A stretch of 64,000 bases of DNA, taken from Yinghuangia sp051388915. GTDB lineage: Bacteria; Actinomycetota; Actinomycetes; Streptomycetales; Streptomycetaceae. The notes beneath the pieces were generated by a model. It ran no database searches. It was not told the DNA's origin and was given only the letters and a program-made list of their open reading frames with translations. Below are positions 45,250 to 53,996 of this stretch, one piece after another; the first letter of the stretch is position 1; each line of letters starts with the position of its first letter. The position numbers were made by a program, and so were the translations under genes. The stretch is from NCBI RefSeq assembly GCF_051388915.1, contig NZ_JBPKBH010000001.1:434001-498000 (forward strand), read 5' to 3'.

Positions 45250-45428
45250 GCCGCCGATCCTAAGGTCGCGTCTTCGAATTTTCGTGGGCCCTGAGGGGCC
45301 GTCGCGCGGGGGCGGCGAGGCGGTGTGGGGGGACGCTCCCACGGCATCCGTTATGCGGCGATCTTCGGAGTAATGTCGCAGCTGGAGGCCCCGGTCGTGG
45401 GTGGGCCACGTGGCCGTGGCGGATGGTG

Positions 45429-45445
45429 TTTGCATAAAACTTCGC
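45429..45445. promoter_or_regulatory. ARG-box-like site 1 at the argC promoter
   Basis: TTTGCATAAAACTTCGC overlaps the argC -35 element. It resembles ArgR half-sites (TGAATAWWWATTCA type) and lies 9 bases from a second similar site. ArgR is encoded four genes downstream. Confidence 0.6.
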
Positions 45446-45458
45446 TCCTCCGTATATT
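45430..45458 (+). promoter_or_regulatory. Promoter of the argCJBDR operon
   Basis: TTGCAT (45430-45435), a 17-base spacer and TATATT (45453-45458) closely match the housekeeping promoter consensus, in a noticeably AT-rich pocket. Transcription would start near 45465, leaving only about 17 bases before argC, with GGGAGGAGG as ribosome binding site. Confidence 0.8.
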
Positions 45459-45465
45459 CATTCCG
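45451..45465. promoter_or_regulatory. ARG-box-like site 2 at the argC promoter
   Basis: CGTATATTCATTCCG overlaps the -10 element and contains TATATTCAT, close to the ARG-box core. Two boxes with about 22-bp centre-to-centre spacing is the usual ArgR hexamer arrangement. Confidence 0.6.
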
Positions 45466-45481
45466 TCGGGAGGAGGCGACC

Positions 45482-46510
45482 ATGGGCGTCACGGCGGCAC
45501 TGGCGGGAGCCAGCGGCTACGCGGGCGGAGAGATTCTTCGGCTGCTGCTCGCACATCCACACTTCGAGGTCGGCACGCTCACCGCGGGGTCCAACGCAGG
45601 TCAGCGCCTGGGCACGCTTCAGCCGCACCTGGTGCCGCTGGCCGACCGCGTGCTCTCCGAGACCACGGTCGACGCGTTGGCGGGACACGACGTGGTCTTC
45701 CTCGCCCTGCCGCACGGGCAGTCCGCGGAGATAGCGCGGCAGTTGGGCGACGACGTGCTCGTCGTGGACTGCGGCGCCGACTTCCGGCTTCACGACGCGG
45801 CCGACTGGGAGCACTTCTACGGCTCCGAGCACGCCGGCACCTGGCCGTACGGCCTGCCGGAGCTGCCCGGCGCGCGCGACCGGCTGCGCGGCAGCAAGCG
45901 CATCGCCGTGCCCGGCTGCTACCCGACCGTCTCGCTGCTCAGTTGCTTCCCGGCGTTCGCCTCGGGGCTGGTCGAGCCCGATGTGGTGATCGTCGCCGCG
46001 TCCGGCACCTCCGGCGCCGGCAAGGCTCCCAAAACCCACCTGCTCGGCAGCGAGGTCATGGGGTCCGCGAGCGCGTACGGCGTCGGCGGGGTGCACCGGC
46101 ACACGCCGGAGATCGGCCAGGGCCTCGCCGCCGTCGCGGGCGGGCCGGTCACCGTCTCGTTCACGCCGACCCTCGTCCCGATGTCGCGCGGCATCCTCGC
46201 CACGTGCACGGCGAAGATCCGGCCCGGGGTGAGCGGCGCGCAGGTTCGCGAGGCGTATGAGAAGGCGTATGCCGCCGAGCCGTTCGTCCACCTCCTGCCG
46301 GAGGGGCAGTGGCCGGCGACCGCCATGGTCTACGGCGCCAACACAGCGCTGATCCAGGTCACGGTCGACGAGCGTGCCGGGCGGCTGGTCGCCGTCGGCG
46401 CGATCGACAACCTGGCCAAGGGCACCGCGGGCGGCGCGGTGCAGAGCACGAACATCGCCCTCGGCCTCGCCGAGGACCTGGGACTGAGCAAGACGGGGGT
46501 CGCGCCGTGA
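45482..46510 (+). CDS. argC: N-acetyl-gamma-glutamyl-phosphate reductase
   Basis: A 342-residue enzyme that reduces N-acetylglutamyl phosphate to the semialdehyde using NADPH in arginine synthesis. The N-terminal cofactor motif is TAALAGASGYAGGEILRLL. The catalytic cysteine is in KRIAVPGCYPTVSLLSC, and GVGGVHRHTPEIGQ is a conserved substrate-binding segment. The stop overlaps the argJ GTG by 4 bases. It is the first gene of argC-J-B-D-R, behind an ArgR-controlled promoter. Confidence 0.97.
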   Translation: MGVTAALAGASGYAGGEILRLLLAHPHFEVGTLTAGSNAGQRLGTLQPHLVPLADRVLSETTVDALAGHDVVFLALPHGQSAEIARQLGDDVLVVDCGADFRLHDAADWEHFYGSEHAGTWPYGLPELPGARDRLRGSKRIAVPGCYPTVSLLSCFPAFASGLVEPDVVIVAASGTSGAGKAPKTHLLGSEVMGSASAYGVGGVHRHTPEIGQGLAAVAGGPVTVSFTPTLVPMSRGILATCTAKIRPGVSGAQVREAYEKAYAAEPFVHLLPEGQWPATAMVYGANTALIQVTVDERAGRLVAVGAIDNLAKGTAGGAVQSTNIALGLAEDLGLSKTGVAP

Positions 46511-47658
46511 GTGTCACCGCAGCAGCAGGATTTCGGGCGTCCGGCGTCGCGGCCGGGCTCAAGACGACCGGCGCGACCGACGTCGCCCTGGTGGTCAACG
46601 ACGGACCGTCGCTCGCGGCCGCGGGCGTGTTCACGTCCAACCGGGTGCAGGCCGCTCCGGTCCTGTGGTCCCGGCAGGTGCTCACCGGCGGGCGGCTCCA
46701 GGCCGTGGTGCTCAACTCCGGCGGCGCCAACGCCTGCACCGGTCCCGAGGGCTTCCAGAACACCCACCGCACCGCCGAGCAGGTGGCCGCGGCCCTCGGC
46801 CTCAACGCCGGCGAGGTCGCGGTGTGCTCGACCGGTCTGATCGGCCTGCAACTGCCGATGGACAAGCTGCTGCCCGGGGTCGACGCGGCGGCGGCCCAGC
46901 TGTCCGCCGACGGCGGCGAGGCGGCGGCCGTCGCGATCAAGACCACCGACACCGTGCACAAGGTCGCCACCGCGGGCGGGTCCGGATGGGTCGTCGGTGG
47001 CATGGCCAAGGGCGCGGGCATGCTCGCCCCCGGTCTCGCCACCATGCTCGTCGTGCTGACCACCGACGCCGACGTCCCCGCCGAGACGCTGGACTCCGCG
47101 CTGCGGGCGGCCACGCACACCACGTTCGACCGGGTGGACTCCGACGGCTGCATGTCCACCAACGACACCGTGCTGCTGCTCGCCTCCGGTGCCTCCGGAG
47201 TCACCCCCGAGCAGGGCGAGTTCGCCGAGGCCGTGCGCTCGGTGTGCGCGGACCTGGCGCGTCAGCTCGTCGCCGACGCCGAAGGGGCGAGCAAGGACAT
47301 CGCCATCGAGGTCGAGGGCGCGGCCACCGAGGCCGACGCCCTCCAGGTCGCCAGGTCGATCGCCCGCAACAACCTGCTCAAGTGCGCGATCCACGGCGAG
47401 GACCCCAACTGGGGCCGGGTGCTCTCGGCGATCGGCACCACCTCCGCCGAGTTCGACCCCGACCGGCTCGACGTCGCCATCAACGGCGTGTGGGTCTGCA
47501 AGGGCGGCGCCGTCGGCGAGGACCGCGACCGGGTCGACATGACCGGCCGCGAGGTGCGCATCACCGCCCGGCTCAACGCGGGCGCCGAGGCCGTCACCGT
47601 GTGGACCAACGACCTGACCGCCGAATACGTGCACGAGAACTCGGCGTACTCGTCATGA
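46507..47658 (+). CDS. argJ: Bifunctional ornithine acetyltransferase / N-acetylglutamate synthase
   Basis: A 383-residue ArgJ, which recycles acetyl groups from acetylornithine to glutamate. It is made as a precursor that cleaves itself before a catalytic threonine; KGAGMLAPGLATMLVVLTTD contains the expected ATML site. Other family segments are LKTTGATDVALV, LNSGGANACTGPEG and HGEDPNWGRVLSAIG. It begins at GTG (46507) overlapping argC by 4 bases and overlaps argB by 4 bases (ATGA). Whether it is mono- or bifunctional cannot be told from sequence. Confidence 0.96.
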   Translation: MSVTAAAGFRASGVAAGLKTTGATDVALVVNDGPSLAAAGVFTSNRVQAAPVLWSRQVLTGGRLQAVVLNSGGANACTGPEGFQNTHRTAEQVAAALGLNAGEVAVCSTGLIGLQLPMDKLLPGVDAAAAQLSADGGEAAAVAIKTTDTVHKVATAGGSGWVVGGMAKGAGMLAPGLATMLVVLTTDADVPAETLDSALRAATHTTFDRVDSDGCMSTNDTVLLLASGASGVTPEQGEFAEAVRSVCADLARQLVADAEGASKDIAIEVEGAATEADALQVARSIARNNLLKCAIHGEDPNWGRVLSAIGTTSAEFDPDRLDVAINGVWVCKGGAVGEDRDRVDMTGREVRITARLNAGAEAVTVWTNDLTAEYVHENSAYSS

Positions 47659-48629
47659 CCGCCGCAATCGACCAGAACCCGTCCGGGGGGAGCACGGTGA
47701 AGACCGAGTCCGTGGGCAAAGCGATCCGGGCCGCGCGCCACAATGTGGCGCTCGGCAAGGCGCACACCCTCATCGAGGCACTGCCGTGGCTTGAGCACTA
47801 TTACGGCAAGACCGTCGTCATCAAGTTCGGCGGCAACGCCATGGTCGACGACGCCCTCAAGCGCGCCTTCGCCCAGGACGTCGTCTTCCTGCGCTTCGCC
47901 GGGCTCAAGCCGGTGATCGTGCACGGCGGCGGCCCGCAGATCAGTGCCCACCTGGACAAGCTCGGCCTGGAGTCCACCTTCGCGGGCGGCCTGCGGGTCA
48001 CCACCCCCGAGGCGATGGACATCGTCCGCATGGTCCTCGCGGGCCAGGTGCAGCGCGAGATCGTCGGCCTGGTGAACGAGCACGGCCCGTTCGCCGTCGG
48101 CATGACCGGCGAGGACGCGCACACCATGACCGCGGAGAAGCGGCACGCCGTGGTCGACGGCGAACTGGTCGACATCGGGCTGGTCGGCGACGTCGTCGAG
48201 GTCAACCCCGGAGCCATCGCCGCGCTGCTGGACGACGGGCGCATCCCCGTCATCTCCTCGGTCGCGCGCGGCGCCGACGGGCACGTCTACAACGTCAACG
48301 CCGACACCGCCGCCGCGGCCCTGGCCGCGTCGCTGGGCGCGGAGCGCCTGGTCGTGCTGACCGACGTCGAGGGCCTGTACGCCGACTGGCCCGACAGCGA
48401 CGAGGTCATCAGCCGCCTCGACGCCGACGAGCTCGCCGAGCTGCTGCCGACCCTGGCCAGCGGCATGGTGCCGAAGATGGAGGCGTGCCTGCGCGCCGTA
48501 CGGGCGGGCGTCAAGGCCGCCCACGTCCTCGACGGGCGGGTCGCGCACTCGCTGCTGCTTGAGGTGTTCACCGACGAAGGCATCGGGACCATGGTCGTCC
48601 CGGCACCGAACCAGGGGGCGGGGGCATGA
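47655..48629 (+). CDS. argB: Acetylglutamate kinase
   Basis: A 324-residue kinase that phosphorylates N-acetylglutamate; in many bacteria it is the arginine feedback point. The amino-acid-kinase fold appears as VVIKFGGNAMVDD (phosphate-binding Lys), FAGLKPVIVHGGGPQIS, YNVNADTAAAALAASLGAE and VVLTDVEGLY. The N-terminal extension (residues 1-40) contains a helix typical of the hexameric, arginine-sensitive type, so feedback inhibition is plausible. It is coupled to both neighbours by 4-base overlaps. Confidence 0.96.
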   Translation: MTAAIDQNPSGGSTVKTESVGKAIRAARHNVALGKAHTLIEALPWLEHYYGKTVVIKFGGNAMVDDALKRAFAQDVVFLRFAGLKPVIVHGGGPQISAHLDKLGLESTFAGGLRVTTPEAMDIVRMVLAGQVQREIVGLVNEHGPFAVGMTGEDAHTMTAEKRHAVVDGELVDIGLVGDVVEVNPGAIAALLDDGRIPVISSVARGADGHVYNVNADTAAAALAASLGAERLVVLTDVEGLYADWPDSDEVISRLDADELAELLPTLASGMVPKMEACLRAVRAGVKAAHVLDGRVAHSLLLEVFTDEGIGTMVVPAPNQGAGA

Positions 48630-49846
48630 GCGGTTCGCAGACGAACGAGGCGTACCAGCAGCGGTGGGGCGGGGCCCTGATGCCGTCGCTCGGGCAGCCG
48701 AAGGTCGCCCTGGTGTCCGGCAAGGGCGCCCACGTGGTGGACGCGGACGGGCGCGAGTACACCGACTTCCTCTCCGGGGTCGCGGTCAACGTTCTGGGCC
48801 ACGCCCACCCGGCGGTCATCGACGCCGTCACCACGCAGCTCTCCGCGGTCGGCCACGTCTCCAACCTGTTCATCTCGACCCGCGCGGTCGAACTGGCCGA
48901 GCGCATCCTCGGCCTGACCGGCCGCGACGGCCGGGTGTTCTTCTGCAACTCCGGCGCCGAGGCGAACGAGGCGGCGTTCAAGATCGCGCGCCGGACCGGG
49001 CGGCCCGAGGTCGTCACGGTCGAGGGCTCCTTCCACGGGCGCACCATGGGCGCGCTCGCGCTGACCGGGCAGCCCGGCAAGCGTGAGGGCTTCGAACCGC
49101 TGCCCGGCGGCGTGCGGTATGTCCCGTTCGGCGACATCGACGCGCTGGACGCGATGGTCACCGACCGGACCGCGGCCGTGCTCCTGGAGCCGATCCAGGG
49201 CGAGTACGGCGTCCGGCCGCTGCCGCCCGGCTACCTCAAGCGGGCCCGGGAGATCACCGCCGAGCGCGGCGCGCTGCTCATGCTCGACGAGGTGCAGACC
49301 GGCACCGGCCGGACCGGGTACTGGTTCGCGCACCAGGACCCGTACTTCGAGGGGGCCCTGCCGGACGTCATGACCCTGGCCAAGGGCATCGGCGGCGGCC
49401 TGCCGCTCGGTGCCTGCGTCGCGTTCGGCGACGCCGCGCAGTTGCTGGCGCCGGGGCAGCACGCCTCGACGTTCGGCGGCAACCCGGTGTGCTGCGCGGC
49501 GGGCCTCGCCGTGTTCGACACGCTGGAGGCCGACGGCCTGTTGGACCGAACTCGCGCGCTGGGCGGGCGGATCACCGCCGGTGTCGAGGCATTGGGCCAC
49601 CCGCTGGTCGATCATGTGCGTGGCGCGGGCCTCCTGCTGGGTATCGTGCTGACCGCACCCGTCGCGGGTCACGTCGCCGAAGCCGCCGGCGACGCGGGCT
49701 TCCTCGTCAACGCGGTGGCGCCGGACGTCATCCGGCTCGCTCCTCCGCTGGTCGTCGACACCGCCGACGTGGAGGCGCTGATCGCGGCGCTGCCCGAGAT
49801 CCTTGACGCGGCGTCAGCCGCTTCGGCCGCGGGAGGACCCCGGTGA
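48626..49846 (+). CDS. argD: Acetylornithine aminotransferase
   Basis: A 406-residue PLP-dependent class III aminotransferase that converts N-acetylglutamate semialdehyde to acetylornithine. Markers include DFLSGVAVNVLGHAHP, FFCNSGAEANEAAFKIARR, MLDEVQTGTGRTGYWFAHQ with the Asp that holds the pyridine nitrogen, and VMTLAKGIGGGLPLGA with the PLP lysine. The ATG overlaps argB by 4 bases. It is 64 bases upstream of argR. Confidence 0.96.
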   Translation: MSGSQTNEAYQQRWGGALMPSLGQPKVALVSGKGAHVVDADGREYTDFLSGVAVNVLGHAHPAVIDAVTTQLSAVGHVSNLFISTRAVELAERILGLTGRDGRVFFCNSGAEANEAAFKIARRTGRPEVVTVEGSFHGRTMGALALTGQPGKREGFEPLPGGVRYVPFGDIDALDAMVTDRTAAVLLEPIQGEYGVRPLPPGYLKRAREITAERGALLMLDEVQTGTGRTGYWFAHQDPYFEGALPDVMTLAKGIGGGLPLGACVAFGDAAQLLAPGQHASTFGGNPVCCAAGLAVFDTLEADGLLDRTRALGGRITAGVEALGHPLVDHVRGAGLLLGIVLTAPVAGHVAEAAGDAGFLVNAVAPDVIRLAPPLVVDTADVEALIAALPEILDAASAASAAGGPR

Positions 49847-49910
49847 CCACGACCCACGCGGTACCGCGCCCGCGCGGCCGACGACGAGTCCGAAGGTAGG
49901 CGAGGTCGTC

Positions 49911-50480
49911 ATGAGCAACGAGCAAGAGACCATGCCCACGCCGGCGCCCGAGGGCGTGTACGCGGTGCCGAGCACCCGCGCCGCACGCCACGGGCGCATC
50001 GTGGACATCCTGACCCGGCACCGCATCCGGTCCCAGGCGCAACTTGCCGCGCTGCTCGCCGACGACGGCCTCGCCGTCACGCAGGCCACCCTGTCGCGCG
50101 ACCTCGACGAGTTGGGGGCGGTGAAGATCCGCGACGGGCAGGGCGCGCTGATCTACGCGGTCCCCGCGGAAGGCGGCGACCGCACCCCGCGCGTGCCGTC
50201 CGACGACACGGTGAGCGAAGGACGCCTGGCCCGGCTCGCGGGGGAACTCATGGTCTCGGCGGAGGCCTCGGGCAACCTCGTCGTGGTGCGCACCCCGCCC
50301 GGCGCCGCGCAGTTCCTCGCCTCGGCGATGGACCACGCCGACAGCCGCGAGATCCTGGGCACCATCGCGGGCGACGACACGATCCTGCTGGTGTGCCGTG
50401 ACCCCGAGGGGGGAGCGGCACTGGTGGCCCACCTCGTCGCCCTCGCCGAAGGCGGCCGCTCCGCGGCGGCCAGGGACTAG
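49911..50480 (+). CDS. argR: Arginine repressor ArgR
   Basis: A 189-residue arginine-sensing repressor, longer than the usual 150-160 because of an N-terminal extension (MSNEQETMPTPAPEG). The winged-helix DNA-binding domain has RHGRIVDILTRHRIRSQAQL and VTQATLSRDLDELGAVKI. The hexamerisation and arginine-binding domain has the characteristic AQFLASAMDHADSREILGTIAGDDTILLV. It likely represses argC via the boxes at 45429-45465. No argF (ornithine carbamoyltransferase) lies in the cluster, as is common in streptomycetes. Confidence 0.96.
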   Translation: MSNEQETMPTPAPEGVYAVPSTRAARHGRIVDILTRHRIRSQAQLAALLADDGLAVTQATLSRDLDELGAVKIRDGQGALIYAVPAEGGDRTPRVPSDDTVSEGRLARLAGELMVSAEASGNLVVVRTPPGAAQFLASAMDHADSREILGTIAGDDTILLVCRDPEGGAALVAHLVALAEGGRSAAARD

Positions 50481-51224
50481 GCCATGTCTCCGCATTCCCG
50501 GCGGATAGCCCGCGGGCCTTGGTGGGTGCCCTCGCAAGGCTCGGCCCGCGGCTCGGCCCGGGTTTCGCTTGGACGGGCCGTCAGGGCCCGGCGGCAAGAG
50601 TCGTAGCGCCGCGATTTGGGAGGGCCGTCAAGGCCCAGAGCGTGCCACGGCCCCCGGGCCCGGCGGGACTTCGAAGACACGAGTTAGCGCAAGGATCCGG
50701 AACGTTGGCCAGGAACGAGACAAGGGACTGGCGATTGAGTGTGCACGCACGACCGCCGGATAGGCCGCGGGTTGCGGCGCGTGCCGGGTTCGTCGGGCGA
50801 GGTCCGCAACGCGGCGAGCGCCGCGCGGCCTGCGGCTCGCGGGCATGGCGGCGTGTGACCACGAAAAACTGGCCCAAGCCAGGGCCCGGGCCAGGAGACC
50901 CAGTCCGGGCGGAACCCCGGGCCGAACGCCGGGCCCAATTTCGGGCCGAATCCGGGGCGCCAACCCGGGCGGAACCACGGGCCGAATCCCGAGCGGGACG
51001 CCGGGGCCCAATCCCGGGCCGGGGTCGGGTTGAGCTCGGGCCAAGGGCGGGCCGGGTTCACGCCGTGGCCAGGCCCAGGGCGCGTCCCCCGGGGGCTCGG
51101 GGGGTGCGGCCCTTTGAGGCCGTGGGTGCGGGGTGGTGGACGCGTCGCGTGCACCCCCTCGAAGACTTGAACGACCGTCGCCGGGCTGCTCGGTTCGGCG
51201 GCTGAACGGAATGGAGCAAGGCTC
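50481..51224. other. 744-base spacer between argR and argG
   Basis: This long spacer splits the arginine cluster. Its middle is a 12-bp tandem repeat (50907-51027). Elsewhere it is rich in GGCCCG blocks such as GCTCGGCCCGCGGCTCGGCCCGGG around 50540. No ORF has both a start signal and a recognisable product; repeat-derived frames encode collagen-like Gly-Pro or Arg/Ala-rich strings. No ARG box was seen upstream of argG. Confidence 0.6.
50907..51027. repeat. 12-bp tandem repeat, about 10 copies
   Basis: Starting at 50907, successive 12-mers read GGGCGGAACCCC, GGGCCGAACGCC, GGGCCCAATTTC, GGGCCGAATCCG, GGGCGCCAACCC, GGGCGGAACCAC, GGGCCGAATCCC, GAGCGGGACGCC, a 13-base variant and GGGCCGGGGTCG. 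Consensus GGGCCGAAYCCC. The period of 12 is strict apart from one inserted base. Confidence 0.85.
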
Positions 51225-52421
51225 GTGACCGAGCGCGTCGTACTCGCATACTCCGGGGGGCTGGACACCTCGGTCTGCATCGGCTGGATCGCCGAGGAGA
51301 CCGGCGCCGAGGTCATCGCGGTGGCCGTCGACGTCGGCCAGGGCGGCGAGGACCTTGAGGTCATCCGCAAGCGCGCGCTCGCGTGCGGTGCGGTCGAGGC
51401 CGAGGTGGCGGACGCCCGCGACGAGTTCGCGGACGAGTACTGCCTGCCTGCGATCAAGGCCAACGCCCGGTACATGGACCAGTACCCGCTGGTCTCGTCG
51501 CTGTCCCGGCCCGTCATCGTGAAGCACCTGGCGGCCGCGGCCAGGAAACACGGCGCCACGACCGTCGCGCACGGCTGCACCGGCAAGGGCAACGACCAGG
51601 TCCGCTTCGAGGTCGGCATCGCCTCGCTCGCCCCCGAGCTCAAGTGCATCGCGCCGGTACGCGATTACGCGATGACCCGCGACAAGGCCATCGCCTTCGC
51701 GGAGGCCAACAGCCTGCCGATCGCCACCAGCAAGAAGTCCCCGTACTCGATCGACCAGAACGTCTTCGGGCGCGCCGTCGAGACCGGGTTCCTGGAGGAC
51801 ATCTGGAACGGCCCGATCGAGGACGTCTACGAGTACACGCAGAACCCGGCGACGCCGCGCGAGGCCGACGAGGTCGTCATCACGTTCCGGTCCGGCGTGC
51901 CGGTCGCGATCGACGGCCGCCCGGTCACCGTGCTCCAGGCCATCGAGGAGCTGAACCGCCGGGCGGGCGACCAGGGCGTCGGCCGCATCGACATGGTCGA
52001 GGACCGGCTTGTGGGCATCAAGAGCCGCGAGATCTACGAGGCGCCGGGCGCCGTCGCGCTCATCACCGCGCACACCGAGCTGGAGAACGTCACCGTCGAA
52101 CGCGAACTCGCCCGCTACAAGCGGCAGGTCGAGCAACGCTGGGCCGAGCTGGTGTACGACGGCCTGTGGTTCTCGCCGCTCAAGCGCGCCCTCGACGGCT
52201 TCATCGCCGAGGCCAACCAGCACGTGTCCGGGGACATCCGCATGACCCTGCACGGCGGCCGCGCGGTGGTCACCGGGCGGCGCAGCGAGTCCTCGCTGTA
52301 CGACTTCAACCTGGCCACGTACGACACGGGCGACACGTTCGACCAGTCGCAGGCCAAGGGCTTCATCGAGATCTTCGGCCTGTCGAGCAAGATCGCGGCC
52401 GGGCGGGACCTCGGGCAGTAA
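51225..52421 (+). CDS. argG: Argininosuccinate synthase
   Basis: A 398-residue enzyme that joins citrulline and aspartate using ATP. The N-terminal P-loop-like motif is VVLAYSGGLDTSVCIGW, and HGCTGKGNDQVRFEVG and KKSPYSIDQNVFGRAVE are conserved active-site segments. The GTG start is at 51225, after GGAGCAAGG. It is separated from argR by the repeat-bearing spacer, so it may have its own promoter. argH follows 51 bases later. Confidence 0.97.
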   Translation: MTERVVLAYSGGLDTSVCIGWIAEETGAEVIAVAVDVGQGGEDLEVIRKRALACGAVEAEVADARDEFADEYCLPAIKANARYMDQYPLVSSLSRPVIVKHLAAAARKHGATTVAHGCTGKGNDQVRFEVGIASLAPELKCIAPVRDYAMTRDKAIAFAEANSLPIATSKKSPYSIDQNVFGRAVETGFLEDIWNGPIEDVYEYTQNPATPREADEVVITFRSGVPVAIDGRPVTVLQAIEELNRRAGDQGVGRIDMVEDRLVGIKSREIYEAPGAVALITAHTELENVTVERELARYKRQVEQRWAELVYDGLWFSPLKRALDGFIAEANQHVSGDIRMTLHGGRAVVTGRRSESSLYDFNLATYDTGDTFDQSQAKGFIEIFGLSSKIAAGRDLGQ

Positions 52422-52472
52422 GGTCGGGCCCCGCGTCGGCCCGCGCAACCGGTACCAGGGAGAAGGCAGAAC

Positions 52473-53891
52473 GTGACGAACGAGCAGGAGACCACCCGTC
52501 TGTGGGGCGGCCGGTTCTCCGACGGCCCGAGCGAGGCGCTGGCCAAGCTGTCGGCATCGGTGCATTTCGACTGGCGGCTCGCGCCGTACGACATCGCCGG
52601 TTCGCGCGCCCACGCGCGGGTCCTGCACAAGGCCGGTCTGCTGACCGACGACGAGCTGGCGCGCATGCTGGAGGGCCTGGACCGGCTTGAGGCGGACGTC
52701 GCGGCGGGTACGTTCACCGCGACCATCGAGGACGAGGACGTGCACACCGCGCTGGAACGCGGCCTGCTCGAACGCCTCGGCCCCGACCTCGGCGGCAAGC
52801 TGCGCGCGGGCCGCTCCCGCAACGACCAGATCGCCACCCTGGGCCGCATGTACCTGCGCGACCACGGCCGCGCGATCGGGGCGCTGCTCGCCGACCTCCA
52901 GGAGGCGCTGGTCGCGCAGGCCGAGGCCAATCTCGACGTCGCGATGCCGGGCCGCACCCACCTCCAGCACGCCCAGCCGGTGCTGCTCGCGCACCACCTG
53001 CTCGCGCACGTTCACGCGTTCGCACGGGACGCCGACCGGCTGCGGGACTGGGACCGCCGGACGGACGTGTCGGCGTACGGCTCGGGCGCGCTCGCCGGGT
53101 CCTCGCTCGGCCTCGACCCCGAGTCGGTCGCCCGCGACCTGGGCTTCAGCGCCTCGGCGGGGAACTCCATCGACGGCACCGCGAGCCGCGACTTCGCGGC
53201 GGAGTTCGCGTTCGTCACCGCCATGCTCGGGGTCAACCTGTCGCGGTTGGCCGAGGAGATCATCATCTGGAACACGAAGGAGTTCTCCTTCGTCGACCTG
53301 CACGACGCGTTCTCCACCGGTTCGTCGATCATGCCGCAGAAGAAGAACCCGGACATCGCCGAGCTCGCGCGCGGCAAGTCCGGGCGCCTGATCGGGAACC
53401 TGACCGGGCTCATGGCCACGCTGAAGGCCCTCCCGCTCGCGTACAACCGCGACTTGCAGGAGGACAAGGAGCCGGTGTTCGACAGCATCGACACCCTTGA
53501 GGTGCTGCTGCCGGCGTTCACCGGGATGGTGGCGACGCTGCGGTTCCGCCGCGAGCGGCTTGAGGAGCTGGCTCCGGCCGGGTTCTCGCTCGCGACCGAC
53601 ATCGCGGAGTGGCTGGTCAAGCAGGGCACGCCGTTCCGCGTCGCGCACGAGGTGGCGGGCGCCTGCGTCAAGTACTGCGAGCCGCGCGGCCTGGAGCTGT
53701 GGGACCTGACCGACGCGCAACTCGCGGAGATCTCGCCGGAGTTGACGCCGGAGGTGCGCGGGGTGCTGACCGTCCTCGGCTCGATCCGCTCGCGCGACGG
53801 GCGCGGTGGCACCGCGCCCGTCCGGGTCGCCGAGCAACTGGCGGAACTGCGCGAGGACTTGAAGACGCAGCGGGAGTGGGCGCAGGGCTGA
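52473..53891 (+). CDS. argH: Argininosuccinate lyase
   Basis: A 472-residue homotetrameric lyase that splits argininosuccinate into arginine and fumarate. The fumarase/aspartase-superfamily signature is FSTGSSIMPQKKNPD, with the catalytic Ser of the mobile SS loop. Other segments are WGGRFSDGPSEALAKLSAS at the N-terminus and AGRSRNDQIAT and PGRTHLQHAQPVLLAHHLL. GGGAGAAGG precedes the GTG start. It completes the cluster except for argF. Confidence 0.97.
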   Translation: MTNEQETTRLWGGRFSDGPSEALAKLSASVHFDWRLAPYDIAGSRAHARVLHKAGLLTDDELARMLEGLDRLEADVAAGTFTATIEDEDVHTALERGLLERLGPDLGGKLRAGRSRNDQIATLGRMYLRDHGRAIGALLADLQEALVAQAEANLDVAMPGRTHLQHAQPVLLAHHLLAHVHAFARDADRLRDWDRRTDVSAYGSGALAGSSLGLDPESVARDLGFSASAGNSIDGTASRDFAAEFAFVTAMLGVNLSRLAEEIIIWNTKEFSFVDLHDAFSTGSSIMPQKKNPDIAELARGKSGRLIGNLTGLMATLKALPLAYNRDLQEDKEPVFDSIDTLEVLLPAFTGMVATLRFRRERLEELAPAGFSLATDIAEWLVKQGTPFRVAHEVAGACVKYCEPRGLELWDLTDAQLAEISPELTPEVRGVLTVLGSIRSRDGRGGTAPVRVAEQLAELREDLKTQREWAQG

Positions 53892-53996
53892 GGCCCGCGC
53901 CGTACAAGGGAGTCGGCCGGGGCCGGCGATCCGCGGAGTGCGGACGCCGGGCCCCGGTGTCGATACCACCGCCAACGGCCGGGCTCAGCCGACGGC

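Noticed and set aside
50628..53975. 1115-residue minus-strand ORF across argG-argH
   Set aside because: It is antisense to argG and argH and has shadow composition; no start signal or family match.
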